DNA of 64,000 bases. Source: Macrolepiota albuminosa. Taxonomy: Eukaryota > Basidiomycota > Agaricomycetes > Agaricales > Agaricaceae. Shown here piece by piece: positions 32,710-43,007 of the stretch (the stretch's first letter is position 1; each line of letters begins with the position of its first letter). The stretch spans positions 1,612,001-1,676,000 of the forward strand of contig JAMWFC010000115.1 in the NCBI GenBank assembly GCA_027475525.1, given 5' to 3'. Below the pieces are notes generated by a model. The model worked only from the letters and a program-made list of their open reading frames with translations. It ran no database searches and had not been told where the DNA came from. A program made the position numbers and the translations under genes.

Positions 32710-35280
32710 TTGGAAGTAATGGAGGGAAACTCAGAGTCGTCTATTCAGGAATCGCCTGGTGTCCAGGCATCATCGTCTTCTGACACCCAGACCTCTTCTT
32801 CTGGCGTTCCGACTTCTTCTCCTTCTGGCGAACAGACCCCTTCCTTTTCTGGGAGTCAGACCACTTCTGGAGGATGCAATAATGCCGTTCCCATGCCTGC
32901 GCCATATGACAGGCACGCGCCGTACTTCGACGGCAATCGGGTGCAGGATTTTTTGGATTCATTGGAACACCATGCGGATAGGGCAAAGGTTATTCATTCG
33001 CAACTCCCTGGCTACGTATTACGCTACTGCTCGAGGAAAGTAAAGAGGGTGATAGAGAATATGCCAGAATTGGGAGCGGATGATTGGGTAGCGTTGAGGG
33101 TGATGATGATAGACTTATATGGAATGAATGACTCGGAGTCGGTGATAAACTTGGAGTCGTTCTGGACTTGGACAACGAAGCATGGCATGGAAGGAAGCAT
33201 AACATCGAAACACGAGGTGGGAGAATATTACAGGCAGTTTAAAAGACTTTCGGTTCCGTTAACACGAGCGCCACGACGCATTACGGAGCATGACTTAAAC
33301 TGGTGCTTTTATCGAGGGATCCCGGATGACTTGAGAATGAGAATTAGTAGGAAGGTACCGACGGAGAACGAGAGGACGACGAACCCACCGACGATCGAAG
33401 ATCAGATGAAGTGGCTATTAGCGGAATTCGACGTTCTAAGCATTAACAATGTTCGAGCTCCGATCGTGATGCCGGAAACTGAGGAGGAGTCAGAGGATAC
33501 GGACGACGAATCTGAAAAAAGGGAGTGGAAGCTAGAGAAGAGAAGGAAGAGGATAAATCCTAAGACGGGTGGATCAGGACCTACTGTCAAGGAGATTCCG
33601 AAGCAGGGATCGGTGGATGACCTTGCGAAGGAGCTAGAGCAGTTGAAATTGATGATGGCAGAGGGCTTTAGGGCACAGAACAATTTGATGAGTGGTGGAA
33701 TGACGGGAACAGGACGAAGGTGTGGAATGGGGGGATGCAGGTGTCCCGAGGACCACGCCTTCGGCTACAATAATTGCCCGTTAACGCACAAGCTTCTCGA
33801 GGAAGAGCTGATTCGATATGATAAGCGTGGACGTTTAGTATTGATGGACGGGGAAGACTTACCGCCGCCGACTAGGGATGCAGGAGGAGTTGCGCGGAAG
33901 ATTCGAGACATGAGGGTAAAAAAAATGGAGATGAAAGGAAAAATGACTGAAAGGAGGGATGCTCCTCCTCATATGGTCTTGACGAGTTTGGCAGAGCTTC
34001 AGCTGGACGGGAAGGAAGTGCTGACACGGGAGGCTTTCGGGGTGGCGATGGTTGAATCGACACCGACTTGGAGGGCCTCGGCGAGTCCCGCTGTTTGTAC
34101 GCAAAAAGATGACATTCGGCACGATCCTACGAAGCGAGGACCTACGATTAAAATTCCTGCGAAGCCGAACGCTGCTAACGTGCCGAAGGAGTCGGGAAGA
34201 GAGAACGAGAAGAGAGGAATGGATAGGGAGGGCGGCAAAAAGACGACCGCGCCGAAACCCCACGAAACGAGAGCGCCGCAACATCCAGTGCCGCCCGCAC
34301 AGAATACGAGGGGAGGAACAGAGAAGAAGGAAAAAGGAGAAGGGGGAGGAAAAGGGCACCCAACATATCACTTTACGTCGACGGTGCAGGAGAAGGTGGA
34401 CTTGGGGATGATTGAGGCGAAACTGCTGGATGAAACCATGATTACCATGACAGTCGGGCAGTTTTTAGGATGCTCACCGGAGTTCCAGAAACGAATGGCT
34501 AACTTGACGAAAACTCGTCGAGAATATACGGACAAGATGGTGGTGGCAAACAAGGTAGAAACCTTCGACGACGACATGTGCCCTTGCGGGTGCGCAGAAT
34601 TAAGAACAGAGGGAGAATTCGCGGATGAAGAAGGAGGGATAGAATTCGACGGTTCGAAAGTACACGTGGAGTACGACGCAGAGGACATTACGAAAGAAGC
34701 AATTGAAGTAAGATACGCGTCAGCCGTGAAGTTACACAAGTGTCCAGTTCCGTTGTTCGCGATGGTGACAGGGAAATTCGAAGGGAAGTTTGGAGGGGTA
34801 AGAGCGGTTTTTATGGTCGATACGGGGTCGGAGTTGAACTTGTGTCCGGGTTACTTGTATGAGAAGACTCAATTATCCTTGGACCTGGACGGGACGAGAT
34901 GGTCACTAAAAGGGATTCACGGCGACCCGGTTAGGTTGAAAGGCTGTGCGCGAGATGTGTCGGTTAAGATTGGTGGACATGCGTTCGACCACCATTTCTT
35001 CGTGAATGGAGCGGTACGAGGATCTGAAGCTTCGGGTGACGTCATACTTGGACAACCGTGGTTACAGTGGTATACGGCATGCATCCAATACGATCGATCG
35101 GGTGGGATGATTATGAGGGTTTGGCAAGACGGATTTCAAGGAGATAGGGCGACGTTGTCGGTGCCATTAACCGCACCAAATGAAGTTAGGAATAAGGAGT
35201 CGCTGGAGGTAATGGGTCACTCAAGGTGTAAACATAGGCCAACGGTCGAGGATGCGGATGAAGACGAGGCGGAAAACTGA
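32710..35280 (+). CDS. Gypsy-2 Gag with aspartic protease (ORF1, 856 aa)
   Basis: The N-terminus is Ser/Thr/Pro-rich. The capsid-like helical region follows at about residues 75-260, then a Lys/Arg linker. A Cys/His cluster CGMGGCRCPEDHAFGYNNC (about residues 338-356) stands where a zinc knuckle is expected but departs from CX2CX4HX4C. A retropepsin domain ends the ORF: VFMVDTGSELNLC (Asp-Thr-Gly, near residue 703) and VILGQPWLQWY (the ILG-type second motif). So protease is encoded with Gag rather than with pol. The pol frame is open from about 35232, overlapping the end of this ORF by some 49 nt in the -1 frame, so pol may be made by frameshifting. Confidence 0.93.
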   Translation: MEVMEGNSESSIQESPGVQASSSSDTQTSSSGVPTSSPSGEQTPSFSGSQTTSGGCNNAVPMPAPYDRHAPYFDGNRVQDFLDSLEHHADRAKVIHSQLPGYVLRYCSRKVKRVIENMPELGADDWVALRVMMIDLYGMNDSESVINLESFWTWTTKHGMEGSITSKHEVGEYYRQFKRLSVPLTRAPRRITEHDLNWCFYRGIPDDLRMRISRKVPTENERTTNPPTIEDQMKWLLAEFDVLSINNVRAPIVMPETEEESEDTDDESEKREWKLEKRRKRINPKTGGSGPTVKEIPKQGSVDDLAKELEQLKLMMAEGFRAQNNLMSGGMTGTGRRCGMGGCRCPEDHAFGYNNCPLTHKLLEEELIRYDKRGRLVLMDGEDLPPPTRDAGGVARKIRDMRVKKMEMKGKMTERRDAPPHMVLTSLAELQLDGKEVLTREAFGVAMVESTPTWRASASPAVCTQKDDIRHDPTKRGPTIKIPAKPNAANVPKESGRENEKRGMDREGGKKTTAPKPHETRAPQHPVPPAQNTRGGTEKKEKGEGGGKGHPTYHFTSTVQEKVDLGMIEAKLLDETMITMTVGQFLGCSPEFQKRMANLTKTRREYTDKMVVANKVETFDDDMCPCGCAELRTEGEFADEEGGIEFDGSKVHVEYDAEDITKEAIEVRYASAVKLHKCPVPLFAMVTGKFEGKFGGVRAVFMVDTGSELNLCPGYLYEKTQLSLDLDGTRWSLKGIHGDPVRLKGCARDVSVKIGGHAFDHHFFVNGAVRGSEASGDVILGQPWLQWYTACIQYDRSGGMIMRVWQDGFQGDRATLSVPLTAPNEVRNKESLEVMGHSRCKHRPTVEDADEDEAEN

Positions 35281-35351
35281 ATGGGGGTGCGAGACCGGGG
35301 CCTGTTAAACAGCTCGCATCTATTCCACGCCTCGGGGAAAGTCTGTACGCT

Positions 35352-38300
35352 ATGGTCGGGAGTTATGATATAAGGGGAGAAAGCGAGTTGGAGACGATGG
35401 GTTGGGAGGAGAGAGAACCGCCGGAAGGTTACGACGCTTTGTTGAAGAGAGTGGCATTTTCTTCGCCGGTTCCGATTGAACCGCAATCGACGCCATGGAC
35501 AAGGAGAGTGTTTGAGGGAAAGAGGACGAGGGAAGGAGAGGTGATCTTGTCAGCAAATGTTCTCCAGAGAAAGACGAAATATAAACCGGTGGACCGAAAA
35601 GTTCGACCGGTCCCCAGCTACATGCCAAACCCAGAAGGTCAGACGTTTCGACCGGTGATAATTGAGGAACCGCCGCCTTTACCTATGGAACCGCCACGAT
35701 TAGATGATTTTGTGCCGACAGAGAAGTTAACAAGGGAGAGGTTGGATGCTATTCTTGCTAGGGTGCCAGATGGGTTCCTGAACCCAAGAGAGGTCGACTT
35801 GTTGGTGTTCGTTTTGTTGAAAAGGGAAGACGCTTTGGCCTTTGACGATTCGGAGAGAGGCACGTTCTCACCCAAGTATTTTGACGACTACGAGATTCCG
35901 GTAATTGAACATACGCCATGGGTACAGCAACCGATTCGAATCCCCAAGGCCATAGAAGAGCAAGTCAGGGAGACGTTGCTGGCTCAGGAGAAAGCAGGGA
36001 AGTTTGAACCTTCGACGGCGTCATACAGGTCCAGGATCTTCGCCGTCGCTAAAAAGAATGGGATAAGGATAGTCCAGGACGTACAAGAGTTGAACAAAGT
36101 CACAGTGCGGGACGCGGCATTACCTCCGAGAGTGGACGATTTCGCAGAGGGATTTGTGGGAAGAGGAGTTTATGGGTTGTGTGATTTGTTTGCGGGGTAT
36201 GATGGAAGGAGACTAGCGAAGATTTCGAGACCTTTAACGACGTTTGGGTGCATACTTGGAGCCAGAAGAGGGACGACGTTACCTCAGGGAGCAACGAATT
36301 CCTTGCCGGAATTCCAGAAGTGTGTCGATCATACGATCAAGGAGGAGATGGAGGCTCAACCACCAAATGGTAAAGGGTTCGTGGATGATGTTGGAATAAT
36401 GGGCCCTAAGTCATGGTACGGTGGAATCGAGATTGCGCCAGGGATCAGAAAAGCGATTTACGAGTATGCGACAATCTTGGACCGTTTCTTCGCACGTTTC
36501 ATCGAAGCAGGAATTACGGCTTCAGGAAAAAAACTTGTTTTGGCGACACCTATGTTGAACATTGTTGGCACGGTCGTTTCGATGGATGGATGGCACTTGG
36601 AGCGAGGGCTTGTGACTAGAGTTGAAAAATGGCCTGTTCCTGAGGACGTGTCGGACGTCAGATCATTTCTGGGCACAGCCGGAGTAGGAAGGAAATGGAT
36701 TCGAAACTTTTCGTTGGTGGCGAAGCCTTTGACAATGCTAACCCGGGTTTCGGAGAGGGAGTTTTACTTTGGAGAAGATGAAGTCCAAGCGATGGACTCG
36801 ATAAAAGACCTGATGACGTCGGCTCCAGTGCTTATAGTAATAGAGTATGAGGAGGCGAGACGGCACTCGAGGCTGAATATTGAAGCGAAGGAGACGAAGG
36901 AGGACTTGAATGGTCTGGTAGTGGTTGGCGTGGACTCCTGCAAGAATGGAGCTGGTTGGATCCTGCAACAATATAGAGGAAGAGAGAAGAAACCGGCACT
37001 ATTTGGGTCGTGCACTTACAATGAGACGGAGTCAAGATACTCACAACCGAAGTGCGAGTTGTATGGACTTTTTCGCGCATTGAAAGCCTTGCGACATCGA
37101 GTTTGGGGGATATATTTTCGAGTGGACGTAGACGCGAAATTCTTGGTTGAAATGATCCAAAATCCGGATTTGCCGAACGCACCAATGACGAGATGGATCC
37201 TTTACATCTCTCTCTTCGACTTTTCTTTGAATCACGTTCCGGCGCAGTCGCATCAAGGACCTGACGGTCTTTCTAGAAGGAAGAGAGCTGACGACGATTC
37301 AGAGGACTCGGACTCGGAGGAGTTTTTAGACAGATTCGTTGGACGACTGTCGACGAATCTTACAAGTAGCGTGTCGACGTGTTTTTCGGCCCGTGGAGGG
37401 GAGACAGACTGGAGGACAGGCCCGATGAAAGGTCTGATGGAGCACGTCCGAAGAATGCCAAAGACTCCATGCGCGACCTTCGTGACAAGCTCGAAAGCGA
37501 TCTACATGTCTCTGTTCGGTGTCGCAGAAAAGAATTGGAAGACGGAGAATATGGGTCTCTTCGCAAATTTCGGCGTAGACGAAACACGCACGAATCTATC
37601 TCACACCTCAGATTCGTTCGTCTTCCTTGGAAGGGAATTTTGTCGAAAACGTCGGTTGCAGGAAAAAGAAGTAGACGTTCTATGGGGAGATGAGGTTATT
37701 TCCCTGAGTGTCGTTCAGTGCGAATGGGGAGTGGGTTTCGAGAAGGGTTGCGAGGGGGAAGTTATCTGTGCGAAGCACGAGTTTGGAATAAAAGATAAAG
37801 AACCGGAGGGAATGTGGATGGAGATTAAGGTCTACTTGCAGACTTTGGAGATGCCTGGGTGGTGCATAACGGAGAGAGAACGGACAACCTTCATCAAGAA
37901 TTCGAAACGGTATTTCTTGTATGGGAACAAGTTGTGGCTCGTACCGGTCAAAGGGAGGCAGCCGAGGCTGGTGGTGGAACATAAAGAAAGACGCCAGGAA
38001 TTGATCGCTGAGGCACACAACAATGCAGGGCACAGGGGACGTGACGCGACGTATAAGACCTTGTTCGACAGGTTTTACTGGCCTAATCTGTACGATGATG
38101 TCGCGTATTTCGTACGGTCTTGTAACATCTGCCAGTTACGATCGAGGACGAGACCTAAAGTGGCTTTCTCTCCTACTTGGAGTGCCGCTATCCTTCGATA
38201 CTTCTGTTTGGACACGGTACACATGGGAGACGGTCATGGAGGAAAGAAGTATCTCTTACAAGGAATGGAACCGGCGATAGGATGGCCAGAGGCAAGAGCG

Positions 38301-39305
38301 TCGAGAAGAGCGGATTCTGTATCGTGGGGAAAATTCATGTACGAAGAAATTATCTGCCGCTTTGGACATATTCCCGCGTTCATTACCGATGGAGGGAAGG
38401 AGTTTCTAGGGGCGGCCGAATATATTTACCGACAATACGGCATTACCGTCATAGTGTCTTCGCCTTATCACCCGGAAGGCAACGGCATAGTCGAGAGGGC
38501 GCACAAGACGTTGTGTGATTCGATACTGAAAGCGTGTGGGAGGGACTCAGGAAAGTGGCCGCTGTTCGTGGAGGCTGGACTCTTGGCGATGCGAACAACG
38601 ACGTCAAGAATGACTGGTTACACTCCGTATTTCCTGCTTTACGGCCGCGAGCCGTTTTTCGCTTTCGATATGGCGGACGTGACGTGGGGGGCACTTGATT
38701 GGGATCAAGTAAGGTCAACGGAAGACCTTTTGGCTACAAGAATGCGGCAGTTGGTTAGACGAGATGAGAAGTTAGTAATCGCTCTCGAACGCCAGAAGGA
38801 GGCAAGACAAAAGGCAGTGACGGCATTCAATGACAAGTTTAGCAAAATATTGACAAGTGGAGAATTTGTCGAAGGGACTTGGGTGTTGGTACACGAGACA
38901 TGGTTGGAAGGTCAAAAAGGACACAAGTTCGCTTTACGATGGTCAGGGCCGTTTATTGTGCACCGTAAACTACGACACACGACGTATCAGCTAAAAGAGC
39001 TGGACGGGACTATTAAACGAGAGTCGGTTGCGGCGAGTAGGATGAAGATTTTCTATTTTCGGGAGGAGTTCCAGACTATAAAAACGGTGGGGACGGTTGA
39101 GATTCGAGACACTGACGGAAAAGACGGAGATTGCCGTCTGAACTTGTGGACGAGGGTGGTTAATGGATTGAAAGAAGGTCGAGATGGAAGGTGTCTTACA
39201 ATCGGGGAAATGTCAGGGGTGGCGACGACGCCGATGGTCTTTTTAAATGTCGAGTGGCTTGTCCAGGAGCCGTTAGGATGGGAAGACGATGGGGTCATCG
39301 TCTAA
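35352..39305 (+). CDS. Gypsy-2 Pol: reverse transcriptase, RNase H, integrase (ORF2, 1317 aa)
   Basis: Domains in order: reverse transcriptase (HTPWVQQPIRIP, then GVYGLCDLFAGYDGR and the active site GFVDDVGIMG near residue 343); RNase H (VVGVDSCKNGAGW, KCELYGLF, VDVDAKFLVEM and GPDGLSRR); integrase zinc domain (AEAHNNAGHRGRDATY...SCNICQLR, about 885-930). The integrase core shows CLDTVHMG, FITDGGKEFLG and GNGIVERAHKTL, the D, D and E residues. A GPY/F-like C-terminal module reads FALRWSGPFIVHRKL. The last 80 residues are an unassigned tail ending 12 bp before the 3' LTR. All catalytic residues are present. The first ATG is at 35352, but the frame is open from 35232, so translation may enter by -1 frameshift from ORF1. 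Confidence 0.96.
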   Translation: MVGSYDIRGESELETMGWEEREPPEGYDALLKRVAFSSPVPIEPQSTPWTRRVFEGKRTREGEVILSANVLQRKTKYKPVDRKVRPVPSYMPNPEGQTFRPVIIEEPPPLPMEPPRLDDFVPTEKLTRERLDAILARVPDGFLNPREVDLLVFVLLKREDALAFDDSERGTFSPKYFDDYEIPVIEHTPWVQQPIRIPKAIEEQVRETLLAQEKAGKFEPSTASYRSRIFAVAKKNGIRIVQDVQELNKVTVRDAALPPRVDDFAEGFVGRGVYGLCDLFAGYDGRRLAKISRPLTTFGCILGARRGTTLPQGATNSLPEFQKCVDHTIKEEMEAQPPNGKGFVDDVGIMGPKSWYGGIEIAPGIRKAIYEYATILDRFFARFIEAGITASGKKLVLATPMLNIVGTVVSMDGWHLERGLVTRVEKWPVPEDVSDVRSFLGTAGVGRKWIRNFSLVAKPLTMLTRVSEREFYFGEDEVQAMDSIKDLMTSAPVLIVIEYEEARRHSRLNIEAKETKEDLNGLVVVGVDSCKNGAGWILQQYRGREKKPALFGSCTYNETESRYSQPKCELYGLFRALKALRHRVWGIYFRVDVDAKFLVEMIQNPDLPNAPMTRWILYISLFDFSLNHVPAQSHQGPDGLSRRKRADDDSEDSDSEEFLDRFVGRLSTNLTSSVSTCFSARGGETDWRTGPMKGLMEHVRRMPKTPCATFVTSSKAIYMSLFGVAEKNWKTENMGLFANFGVDETRTNLSHTSDSFVFLGREFCRKRRLQEKEVDVLWGDEVISLSVVQCEWGVGFEKGCEGEVICAKHEFGIKDKEPEGMWMEIKVYLQTLEMPGWCITERERTTFIKNSKRYFLYGNKLWLVPVKGRQPRLVVEHKERRQELIAEAHNNAGHRGRDATYKTLFDRFYWPNLYDDVAYFVRSCNICQLRSRTRPKVAFSPTWSAAILRYFCLDTVHMGDGHGGKKYLLQGMEPAIGWPEARASRRADSVSWGKFMYEEIICRFGHIPAFITDGGKEFLGAAEYIYRQYGITVIVSSPYHPEGNGIVERAHKTLCDSILKACGRDSGKWPLFVEAGLLAMRTTTSRMTGYTPYFLLYGREPFFAFDMADVTWGALDWDQVRSTEDLLATRMRQLVRRDEKLVIALERQKEARQKAVTAFNDKFSKILTSGEFVEGTWVLVHETWLEGQKGHKFALRWSGPFIVHRKLRHTTYQLKELDGTIKRESVAASRMKIFYFREEFQTIKTVGTVEIRDTDGKDGDCRLNLWTRVVNGLKEGRDGRCLTIGEMSGVATTPMVFLNVEWLVQEPLGWEDDGVIV

Positions 39306-39317
39306 GTTGCCGTGACC

Positions 39318-40346
39318 TGTGGTAGAGGAGGAAGAGTTGTTGATGGAATCAGGCTGAGAGAGACGTTCGGCAAGTAGATTGGGTTTGACCACTGGATCGA
39401 CAAGCACAGGTAAAACGGAGAAGAAGCGTTCGAGCGAGACGAAAGTAACAAATGGTGAAGCCGGATTAGGGAATGGATTGTACGAATAGGGCAAGAGGAA
39501 AAATAGAGTTTGGGATTACGAGACCAACCAGCGGTCAGAAACAGAATCGGGGAGGAATCGACGATTTAAAGTGGTCTGGGAGGTAGATCGTCGATACCGA
39601 GAACAGGTAGAATAAGTATAAAAGGCGAGAAAAACATACGAATAGATAGGTTTTCGTACCCCACATTTTCAGGTCTTGAGCTCCGCTTGTTTCGCGCGTC
39701 TCGTATCTCTGTCTCGTCGACGTCTGGTCTGCTCTCGGTGTCTCTTTCTGACTGGTATACTTCTGGCTTCGTCGACGTCTGATCCGACGTCAGGCATCGC
39801 GTGTTCGCCGTCTTCGGCAGCGAGCTCGGTTCTTCTCGGCTTCTCGGTATTCTGTGCTTCTCTGTCTCGGCTCTGTCTTTCTCTCAGCTCTGTTCTCGGC
39901 TGTCCGGCTTCCTGGAGTCAGAGCGTCTTGATTATCTTCGGCTTTGCTTGTGTCTGCCTCGGCTTGACTCTCCATTTGTTCGCTTGACTCGGCTTCTCTG
40001 CTTTAGTCTCAGCTCGATTCTCGACTTACTGGCTCTTTGATTTCTTGACGTCTCGTATCTTCTGCTAGTCGACCTCCTTGATTGTCTTGACTCTGCTTCT
40101 GCTCTTCTCCTCGGGACTTCAGTCTTCTGCTGTACTCTCTCTCTCTGACTACTGGGACACTCTCGGACTCTCTGGTGCTCACCGTCTTTTGCTCCACGGT
40201 TTTTCCTCTCAACGCAACGAACGTTACCCTACGTTTACGACGCGTATACACATTTTACTGTCTATCTCGACCTCTACCCTTACTCTCCACTTCCGACTCC
40301 TTCGACTTCGAATTCGATCCATCAGGTAGTCCATCCCACGTCCACA
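39318..40346 (+). repeat. 3' LTR of gypsy-2
   Basis: Same sequence and length as 31611-32639 at a constant offset of 7707 bp. The bases just before it (GTTGCCGTGACC) are not purine-rich, which is unusual; see findings. Confidence 0.97.
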
Positions 40347-41829
40347 TCGGCGACTTTTTTTTTATTTTGTCACGGTCGCTGAATGTATAGTAAGTTTTAC
40401 TTCTTCAGTCAAGGAATGCTTTATTCGTTTCCGGTGTCTCAAAGTTGCTTTGACTGTCACTTTCGTGCTTAAAAAAAAGACTAACCCGAATAGGGAATTC
40501 TCGACCTCTCTGTGGTGAAAAATGTATGAATGCAGGATGTTTGTTTTAGGGAACGTCTCTCGCAAAGAGAAAAAAAAAGAACAAATGTAGTATTCTTTGG
40601 GAGCAGCCCCGAGCCGAACAAGTACTCCGTCAATAGAACCATGATTAATAATCACCACGGTCAAAGTTCTTGTAAAGTCCAGTGATGATTTAAGATCCGT
40701 AACCTATCGAGCGCGACGAACAACGTAAGCGAATAACAGCCTCTGTATCACAAACCTCTCGAGTCGTCAGTACTCCTTAGTAAGTATAGCAGCTTCTCAT
40801 CTGCGTCTCTTGCCCGTGAAAACAGAACAAAAATAAAAACGAGCATTTGTTCACGAATCAGATTTGTTAGCAGCACGCAGGATCGAATGAGGTGCTTACA
40901 AAGTTTGAATTAGAACTGTAGCAGCACGCCGGATCGAAATCAAACGAGGTTTCTACAAAGGGACACTATTGATAGGTCTGAGCCCGACGCCGCAGTGTCT
41001 CATTTGTCTATGTAGCGCGTATCAAGGACTAGGCGTCGGAAGCTATCAAGACAGAATGATGGTCCGGAATCTTAACAAATGTGCACTCCGAGTCTATGGG
41101 TAGTGACTGTCCAAACTGGGATGTTGACACGAGTTCTGAGTAACCGTTTTTAGGGTGATATGGGGACCAGACTGAATGAGAGCAAACGGGTAGAAGTGTC
41201 AGAAGATCTATCTGTACACAAAAGGAGAGATCCTAGGTCCGTTGATTTTTTGGTTCACGAAGTAAACCCTACAAAGCTCGACGAGCTCGTCACGAGAAGG
41301 AAGGCCCGGGATTGTTTTGGAAATGATGTCCGTAGAAATAGACATCAATGCCGGAGGAGATATTGAGTTACGATGAAAAGGACGCGAGTTGTCACTGTCT
41401 TTCTCGTACTGGAACCAGGTAGCCCCATTTTCCGAAAGCCTTACCTATTTGACGTTTTGTGATACGTGCTCTGTAGGCTAACTGGCTGTTAAGTATGCCG
41501 AACAAAATGTTTGTAATCCATGTGCCGGGTGATCAACCAGCACTTTTTACTTGATCCCACGTCAATACGGACTAAGTACCTTGTTAATGAGAAACGTAGT
41601 ATGTTGTAAAAGGTGGTTATACAGCGTCGAATTGGTTATCGAGTCGAAAAGGCCATATATTCAGTCGAGCAAACAAGAAAAGAACAAAAAATAAAGGGTC
41701 TTCCACAGAGATCTTCCATCCAGTCTTTACAAATACGACATCGGCGCACATTCTTGAGCGTTCATGATTTTTCATAGGGTGTTGGAGGGCAATGACTGTT
41801 GTCCCACTAGGCAGCCTCGCCTTTCAAAA
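40347..41829. other. Intergenic, with a short degenerate direct repeat
   Basis: No gene is recognised. GCAGCACGCAGGATCGAA (40871) recurs as GCAGCACGCCGGATCGAA about 50 bp later (40921), each followed by a GAGGT...TACAAAG block. Confidence 0.5.
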
Positions 41830-42706
41830 TTACCCCATCACATCGCGCACCTCCATCTCCAGGAGCTCCACACACCCCCTCTCCTCCACTCGTACCAGAA
41901 CTGGCACCCACGCCAGCAGCCGTATCATCCCACCTCCCGCCGTCATGGAGTCCAACACTTTGGATAGTCCCCCAGCCATACCACGAACCCGGTCGTTGTC
42001 CCTGCGCTTCTTCTCCTCTACAAACGCCAATACCAGCACCTCCTGCGGAACTCACATCTCTCAAGTCTCCTTTGGCGCCCTCCTCACTCTTGCTCCCATC
42101 CCAACCGGTCAAGCTCGTAACCATCCGAATCTGACCCAATCGAACCCTGAACCGAAGTGCTCGAACAATGTCTCTTTCTCATCCATGTTCCTCCTTGTGC
42201 ATTGCCATGTCCTTGTGCGTTCCCACGTCCGAGCTGACCTTGCCGGTTCCCGTGTATATACACACCCTGCATCTGATTCTGCACTTGCGGCACCCCGACC
42301 CTCATACCTGGTGCCGGTGCACTCGACGACCTCTTCATTCCGTGCGCATATCCCTGCGCCCACTCTGCATGATAGAACTCAGGTGAGTTTGGTGGTGCGA
42401 CTGAATGGGATAAAGTCAACGCGGGTGAAAGGAGCGAAAGAGCTGGACTGTGTGGTGTCGACGCCAGCGTGGAGGAGCAGAGGGTGGTGGGACAGATCAG
42501 CGGGAGAGGTTTCGTCCTGAATTTACGTTTGAGGTTGGCAGTAGTGGTGCATGGAATGTCGACTTTATTGACTGCGCTAGAACTTTCGTCATTGTCTTCG
42601 TCGACGCTGTGCCTCTCATTTATTGACAATTTCCATTCGTGCCTCTCCCAGGCTTCCACTGCTTCCTCAAGCTCAGCACCCTTCTTCCGGTCTTTTTGCT
42701 GAAAGA
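41830..42706 (-). CDS. Hypothetical protein, partial gene model
   Basis: An exon seems to begin after ATCTTTCAG at about 42707 (reverse strand) and reads QKDRKKGAELEEAVEAWERH, a charged coiled-coil-like start. It continues as WKLSINERHSVDEDNDESSS and later a Gly/Asn/Gln-rich stretch (GRGNAQGHGNAQGG) to about 42084. A second frame, VLAFVEEKKRRDNDRVRGMA to 41830, may be the next exon. The upstream exon and the start are not resolved: splice phases from 42924 do not fit. A forward-strand frame over the same DNA (41792-42520) looks less protein-like. No family recognised. Confidence 0.4.
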
Positions 42707-42735
42707 TATTTTGACGGGTCAGTCAGAAGACGGAC
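42693..42735 (+). repeat. Short segment similar to part of TCF25 exon 9
   Basis: About 42 bp (CTTTTTGCTGAAAGATATT...) match 51861-51902 inside the TCF25 gene, with five or six differences. In the TCF25 frame it reads FLLKDILTGQSEDG against FLPKDILTGQSGEG. On the reverse strand it covers the end of a predicted intron and the first bases of the next exon of the hypothetical gene. Confidence 0.5.
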
Positions 42736-43007
42736 TGCGTGCGTGCTGTTACCTGGTGGGGAGGACACCGAGCTCAGGGGTATGTGAGTGCCTGTTGTGT
42801 ACAAGGAGATTGAGGTGTGGGAGGTGGCCGAGTCGGTTGATTCAGACGCCGATGAAGAAGAAGAGGTAGAGGGGTGAAGGAGACGCTCCTGGGCGCGATC
42901 CGGGTAAACGCCAACCTTGGCCAAGGGCCGGTTTGACCCAGCAAAGTCCCGTTAATGCATACAACGCTTGAATGACGTAATACAATTACTCCTTTGCCAA
43001 AAGCACG

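Larger units (their letters stand above)
31611..40346 (+). mobile_element. Intact Ty3/gypsy retrotransposon gypsy-2 (8736 bp)
   Basis: The two 1029-bp LTRs (31611-32639, 39318-40346) are offset by exactly 7707 bp, and every frame inside them is identical. TCGG flanks both ends (31607-31610, 40347-40350). Between them are two uninterrupted ORFs, Gag-protease (856 codons) and RT-RNase H-integrase (1317 codons). Identical LTRs plus full ORFs indicate very recent insertion and possible activity. No 77-bp duplications occur in this element. Confidence 0.97.

Noticed and set aside
31969..32719. Several short forward and reverse ORFs that recur identically at 39676-40390
   Set aside because: They are frames inside the two identical LTRs of gypsy-2, C/T-rich and without motifs; their repetition reflects the LTRs, not genes.
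41792..42520. Forward-strand ORF of 242 codons
   Set aside because: Composition (Ser/Thr/Pro/His scatter) suggests the shadow of the reverse-strand frame, which has charged helical and Gly/Asn-rich segments.
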